A stretch of 14,602 nucleotides of DNA from contig MU646547.1 in assembly GCA_026770585.1 (NCBI GenBank), positions 57,246 through 71,847 on the forward strand, read 5' to 3'. This stretch comes from Baffinella frigidus. Its lineage: Eukaryota > Cryptophyceae > Cryptomonadales > Baffinellaceae. Shown piece by piece: positions 7,503-14,000 of the stretch. A program made the position numbers and the translations under genes. How positions within the stretch are numbered: position 1 is the stretch's first letter; each line of letters opens with the position of its first letter. The notes below the pieces were generated by a model. It saw only the letters and a list, made by a program, of their open reading frames with translations. It did no database searches and was not told the origin of the DNA.

Positions 7503-10492
7503 GCGCTTCAGCACACGCAGCACGGGATGCATGTATAGCTGTTGTTCGATTGGAGTTCAACCAGAAAGCTCCCGCACAGATTTGGTTAAACCACTCTCGG
7601 CAGCCTATCGTGAGTTTGCAATCCAGGCGGGTAGAGCAGCCTCCACATTCTGAACACCGTGCGTGCTTCCTTTCATTTGCCGCTTGTATGTTGACCGCCT
7701 GGTGAGAAGCTGCTCTGCGTAAGGCCACAAGCTAACGCCAGCGGACCCCTTAGCCTACGGTAGGACCCCCCCCTCCTCCTACGACGTTTAAAACAAAAAG
7801 TCTCTAAAAGTCGTAGGAGGGGGGCTCCTACCGTAGGCAATCTGTAGGCTCTAAGTACCTCGCAAGCGTTAGCTTTTCAGATGACGCGGCAGCTCTCTTC
7901 TTCAGACGCCGTACACTAACCCTCACGGGAGGACTAAATCGTCGAATTTAATATCTCGGTTTTACCTCTGCAGACCCCCCGAAAAAGGGGGTCTGTCCAG
8001 GTTAAGCCGAGATATTAAAATCGACGATTTGGTCCTCCAGTGAGGGTTGGTGGTAGCCGCGGCATCCCTCCCTCTTCTAAGGAGAAGAGACTTGATTGAT
8101 CGTATCACGTCGGATCATCAACTTAAGCGTCCAGAGAGGGCCCCGACCTCTTCTCCGCCAGTGCTAGCACCACTGGGAGCTCCTAGCTCTGCCCGAGTTT
8201 TTTTCTGGCCCGTCCTTGAAAGTATTTAAGAGAAGAAAGCCTGTACAAAAGGGCGAATAGAAAGCCTTTAGGACGAGCCAGAATAAAATTCAGGCAGAGC
8301 TAGAGCTCGACTGACGTTCAATAGCGTCCGGTCCATATTCCATATAATCTTAAATCAACCCACAGGTCTTTTCTGAATCGAGAGGGCGCCCTGATGCGCA
8401 GTCTATTCAGTCTAACCAATTTGCTGAGACTAGGCTCTTTCCCGCTCCAAAGTTGACGATTTTGTACCGCAGACCCATCGCGTTAACTTTCGAATAGTCC
8501 GGGAGGCAGGTTGCCCAAGCCCCAACCCACCCCCCAACCGCGTGGGTTGTGTTACCGACGAACCCTAAACCCTAAACTCTAAACCCTAAACCCTAAACCC
8601 CAAACCCCAAACCCTAAACCCGCGAGGCAGGTGGCGCGGCTGCACACAGAGTGGACTCCGCTCTAACGAGCCCCGCACCAAAGTTGACGGATTTGTACCG
8701 CACACGCAGCGTGTCAACTTACGAATAGTACCCAGCGTATCAACGTACGAATAGCACTCATCATGTCAACTTACGAACATCACCCAGCATGTCAACTTAC
8801 GAATAGTCCGCGAGGCAGGTGGCGCGGCTGCACACAGAGCTGTTCGCCGGGGGGGACGTGCCTTCCGTCAAGGTGCCTCTTGAACCAATCATGACCCTCC
8901 TGAACCAATCATGACCCTCCTGAACCAATCATGTCTCTCCTGAACCAATCATGTCTCTCCTGAACCAATCATGTCTAGCTCCCGGGGACGTTCCTTCCAT
9001 CATCGTCTAGCAACCCTAAACACTAACCCCTAAACCCTAAACCCTAAACCCTAAACCTAAAACCCTAAACCCTGAACCCTGAACCCTAAACCCTAAACCC
9101 TAAACCCTAAACCCTCAACCCAGCCGGCGGTCCCTGATGAGATCCCTCTTTTAGAGCCGTGTTGGTACTAACACAGGTCCCTCCATTTGCCGGGGCCTAA
9201 TGGACATGGCCTAGCTCTAGCCGAGTTTTATTCTGGCGCGTCATTAAAAGTATTGAAGAGCAGAAATCCAGTTCAAAAGGGTGAAAATATAGCCTTTAGG
9301 ACGAGCCAGAATAAAACTCAGGCAGAGCTAGAAGGTGCCCTTGAGTGACCACTCAAGGGCCCAGGGCCTTCTATCAAGACGATTCAGTACCACGCTAATA
9401 AGCTAACGTCCTGAAAACCGGGTAGTTGGGCCTACGGTATTGCCTACGGTAGGTCGTAGGGCTCCTAGTACCTAATGTTTCGTAGGACCCCCCCTAGGCT
9501 CCTACGGCCTACCGTAGGCAATGCTGTAGGCTTAACTACCCGGGTTTCAGGACGTTAGCCTATGAACGCGCGTCTGTTCTTAAGGCAATTCAGTACCAGG
9601 TCTCGATTTCTCGCGTAAAGTGGCCGCATTTCCCGGCAGGTGCGTTGGCTCGAGGATTCGCAGCATCACGCGCTCCCGCTCAATAGCACCATCAAGGTCG
9701 CGACCCGTCTGCTTTAACCCGGTCTCCTGGAAACGACTGATTTAACCCGGTCTCCTAGTTTCCGTTAACCCGGTCTCCTGGAAACGAGGAAACCGGTCTC
9801 TTCAGAATGAGGAGACCCTAGCTCTGCCTGAGTTAATCTGGCCTCCACAAAATGCTCCAAAAAATGAGGAGACCGGAAGTTGATTCTCCTGGTTTGTGGT
9901 TAAAAATCGCCGACGTTTGGTGAGAAAACGAGCTCTGCCGCAGCACCACGCGCCCCCGCTCAAGAGCACCGTCAAGGTCGCGCCTCGCCTTTATTTAGTG
10001 TTAAGTGTTGAGTGTTTAGTGTTTAGTGTTTAGGGCTCAGGGTTAACCCGGTCTCCTGGAAACGTTAACCCGGTCTCCTGGAAACGAGGAGACCGGTCGT
10101 CAAGGTCCAGCCTCGCCTCACTCGGGTTGACTGATCGGTTCCACACCCAAAGTTGACGAATGTGTACCAGGAAACAGGAAAATCAACTTCCGGTCTCCTC
10201 ATTTTGATTCTGCCATATCCACCCTAAACCCGACACCCTAAACCCTAAACCCTAAACCCGGAACCCTGAACCCTGAACCCTAACTCCTAAACCCTACACC
10301 CTAAACCCTAAACCATAACCTCATTCAGACGTTTTTTCGCTCTTGCAGGCGCTGCTGGCCGACCGAGAGAAGATATTCGTATGCACGGGACTGTCGCCCT
10401 TCCGCGCCGACGTGCATTGGGAGGCTGGAAAAGAGGTCTGCCTGCCAGAGCCCTCTTCGTTCTCACTTGTTACTTACTTACTTAGTTATTTT

Positions 10493-10529
<37 letters not shown>

Positions 10530-11008
10530 CGTGCAGACAAGTTGCCCGCGGAAATGCCTTTGGACTTGTTAGTTTGTTTGCTGTTTTTTTGTCAGTTAGC
10601 TAGTTAGTTAGTCAGTTTGTTAGTGATTTGGTTTGTTTGTTAGTTAGTTAGTAAGTTGGTTATTTGGTTAGTTGGTTAGTTGGTTAGTTAGTTAGTTAGT
10701 TAGTTAGTTTGTTTGTTTGTTAGTTTGTTAGTTTGTTAGTTCGTTTGTTAGTTTGTTAGTTACCCACTTACTTATTTTTGGCGCACACCCTTTCCAGGAT
10801 CCGACAGTAGATGCGATCATAGGGACTTGGCGCAACGCGTGCCTCGAGGCGGCTCCCAACCTGTGTGCTGCTGCTTACTTCTGACTTGTTACTTAGTTAC
10901 TTGGTTACTTAATTACTTAGTTACTTAGTTACTCAGTTACTTAGTTACTTAGTTAGTTAGTTAGTTAGTTAGTTAATTAGTTAGTAAGTTTGTTAGTTAG
11001 TTAGTTAG

Positions 11009-11046
<38 letters not shown>

Positions 11047-14000
11047 GGTTGTTTAGTTTCTTACTTAGTTACTTAGTTACTTAGTTACTTAGTTACTTAG
11101 TTACTCAGTTACTTAGTTAATAGGTCACTTTGTTAATTACTTACTTTTGACTCAAACCCTTCTGCCTTTTCCAGGATCCGACAGTGGAGGAAATCATCAG
11201 CACGTGGCGCAACGCGTGCCTCGAGGTAAACCTCAAACCCTAAACCCTAAACCCTAAACCCCCAAACCCCAAACCCTAAATCCTAAACCCTAAACCCCAA
11301 ACCCTAAACCCTACACCCTAAACCCCAAACCATAAACCCCACACCCTGCACCCTAAACCCTGAACCCTAAACCCCAAACTCTAAACCCTAAACCCCAAAC
11401 CCTGAATCAGGCGGCTCACAACCTGTGTGCGGCTGCACATCACGAACACATGCGCGAGGAGGTCTTTCAGCGGGGGGGCTTCCAGGTACCATTCCACACA
11501 GCGGGCTACACAGGGATTTTGCGAATAACCCATAGGTGAATATGCCCTAGGACTGTACGGTAGGCCATCCGTAGGGACATAGGGGGGTTCCAGGTAGAGC
11601 AGTTTTTGCATCAGTTGTTCCAGCGGGGGGGGTTCCAGGTACCCACGCGAGGCGAACCGTGGCCATTTGATAAAACCTACACGTGGCGTCGTAAAACACC
11701 TGTCAGAGGATTCACATGGGAATTGGTTACGTTGCGTACCGAATTCCGCACGCAACGGGACCAATCCCCATATAAATCCTGGATGCGAGCGTAAAATCAA
11801 CATTTAACAAGAGACCGAGGTCCGCCCTGAGTGGACCACTGTGGTCTCAGAACTTCTCGAGAGTGAACAAGCCTACTTGAGAGCTTATAGTCTTTGTTTC
11901 CTTCAGAACGGATGAGCATACTTGAAAATGAAGACGCCGTTTGCAAATGAATGATTTTTTGCGAGTGTGGTTAAGACGCCAGGCAGGCGCCTCATCCGAT
12001 TCCGGATTTAAAGTTGAGGCGCGTGCTGAATCGACGCGGGCTATTGACTGTTGGAAGAACTCTGCTACAGTTCTTGAGGAAAATCTGGATGGTGAGCGTT
12101 AGGAAAATTCTCACTTGTGATCTTGCGTGTGTTGCCAGCGGGATGCGGGGCTAATCACAGCCGAGCTGCTGGCTGACAGTCTGCCACGCTCGTTTCTAAC
12201 AGTGGACCATCCTCGCGCAGGTTCTCCTGAGCGTCGCGCTGCATACAGGCAGCATGCTGCCAGGTGCCGCCCCTAACCCCAAACCCTAAATCATAAACCC
12301 TAAACCCTAAACCCTCAACCCTAAACCCTAAAACCTTAATCCCCAAACCTCAAACCCCACACCCCAAACCCCAAACCACAAACCACAAACCCCAAACCCC
12401 ACACCGCAGGGGACATTTCGACGGAGGCGATCCATGGAGGGTTGAAGGAGCTATTGAACCATGAGGATGCGGCGAAAAGGATCATGGACGCTGACTGCGA
12501 GGGCCAGGTGAGAGACCGTTATTCAGGTCCACTGCGGAAACCGATTCAATTTAAACCAGAAAATTTGTTTAATTTGAATCGACGGTATGGGCTTTCTTGA
12601 GGGGGTGATTTCGATTCCAGTGACGCACACCACCCACTTAGCAGCCACCTGGGGCTTCACGGATGCAGTCCATCTAAACGATTTGTACCAGAATCTTATC
12701 CATTGCCCTCTAACCTAACCGAAATTTCACCTTGAATTCAAGGCGAAAAGGTCCTCGGTCGCTGCTAAGTGGCACGACACCAAAGCCTTTCGCGGACGAT
12801 ACTCGCGCGCCTTACGTGCACCCGCGCTCCTCCCTTGCCTCACAAGCGACAGCCACGCCAGAGGGCTCGAGGGAAACCGACGCCTTATCCACGCCAGATC
12901 TGGCGTCGTTGACTTCAGTATTCAGGGGATTTCCCCTGAAAGATGTCACAAGTGGATGTTTCGAGCCCTCTGGCGTGGAGGGGTCGGGAGAAACTCGAGT
13001 GGCGATGGTGTGGGTTAGCGCCGCGAGCGCAGACCCTAACCGGCATCCGCGCACATCCCCTGCCTCACACGAGACAGGGGAGGGGAGAAACTCTACGGGT
13101 TAGGGTGTGGGTTAGCGCCGACAGCACAGAGTTTCTAGCGCAGAGTTTCTCCGCGCTGACACACCCCCTAACCTCTAAACCCAGGTGCTCGCACTGCTGC
13201 AGTCACCCGACCCGTACCTATCAGCACTCGCAGTCTACATCACCTCCCGCCTCGCGTCCAACAGGCTCAACCCTCAACCCTCAACCCTTTCCTGCCGTTT
13301 GGCCTATTAAAACCCTAACCCCTAAACTCTACACCCTACACCCTACACCCTACACCCTACACCCTACACCCTATACCCTACACCTTACACCCTAAACCCT
13401 AAACCCTTAACCCTTAACTCTTAACCCTGAACCTAAACCCCTACACCCTAAACCCTCAACCCGAAACCCTAGACATTATATTTTAAACCCTAAACCCTAA
13501 ACCCTAAACCTTGAACCCCAACCCGCAAACAGGCGCTCGCACATCGCGATCCGGATAATCACGCGGAAACACGCCACCAGTGTTGATAATTGGAGCCCTT
13601 AACCACCGAAATAACAGGAATCTGTACCAGGATAAGGTACGTTGACACGATTAGCGCGAAACGTTGCGTTTGAAATTCTGACGTATGGCCTGGCGTGGAC
13701 AGGCGCTCACACATCGCGATCCGGTCCTGGGGCGGGCCGCAGCGCCTCGCGAAGGCCCTACAGGTTTCGGGTTTCGGGTCTCGGGTTTTTGGTTAGCGTG
13801 TGTTCCTACATCGTTTTTGGTTAGCGTGTGTTCCTACCTCAATGTGAGTGGCGCCTCGCTAAGACTCTGCAGGTTTCGAGTCGAGCGTTTCGGGTTTCGG
13901 GCTTCGGGTTAGCATGTGGTCCTACTTCAAAGTAAGTGGCGCCTTGCTAAGGCCCTGCAGGTTTCGAGTCGAGCGCTTCGGGGTTTGGGGTTGAGCGTTG

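Larger units (their letters stand above)
7382..8818 (+). other. Gene B intron 1 (1437 nt): CAG repeat, three foldbacks, CCCTAAA run
   Basis: The intron holds an interrupted (CAG)n tract at 7457-7501, foldbacks at 7729-7875, 7918-8048 and 8183-8303, a copy of the AAGTTGAC element at about 8396-8500, a CCCTAAA run at 8562-8620 and a tandem block before the acceptor at 8817-8818. None of these is coding in my model. The 18-base piece GGTTGTGTTACCGACGA near 8545-8562 repeats the sequence just upstream of gene B's start codon (7095-7113, with a 2-base difference). Confidence 0.6.

Noticed and set aside
7249-7728. 159-codon minus-strand open frame with a poly-Cys run
   Set aside because: The shadow of gene B exon 1 and the CAG tract; the plus-strand frame has better coding sense and splice signals.
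12221-12264. Exon-like VLLSVALHTGSMLP between CGCAG and CCAG|gtg
   Set aside because: Tempting sense, but the frame cannot join exons 7 and 8, and the would-be upstream intron would be only about 19 nt.
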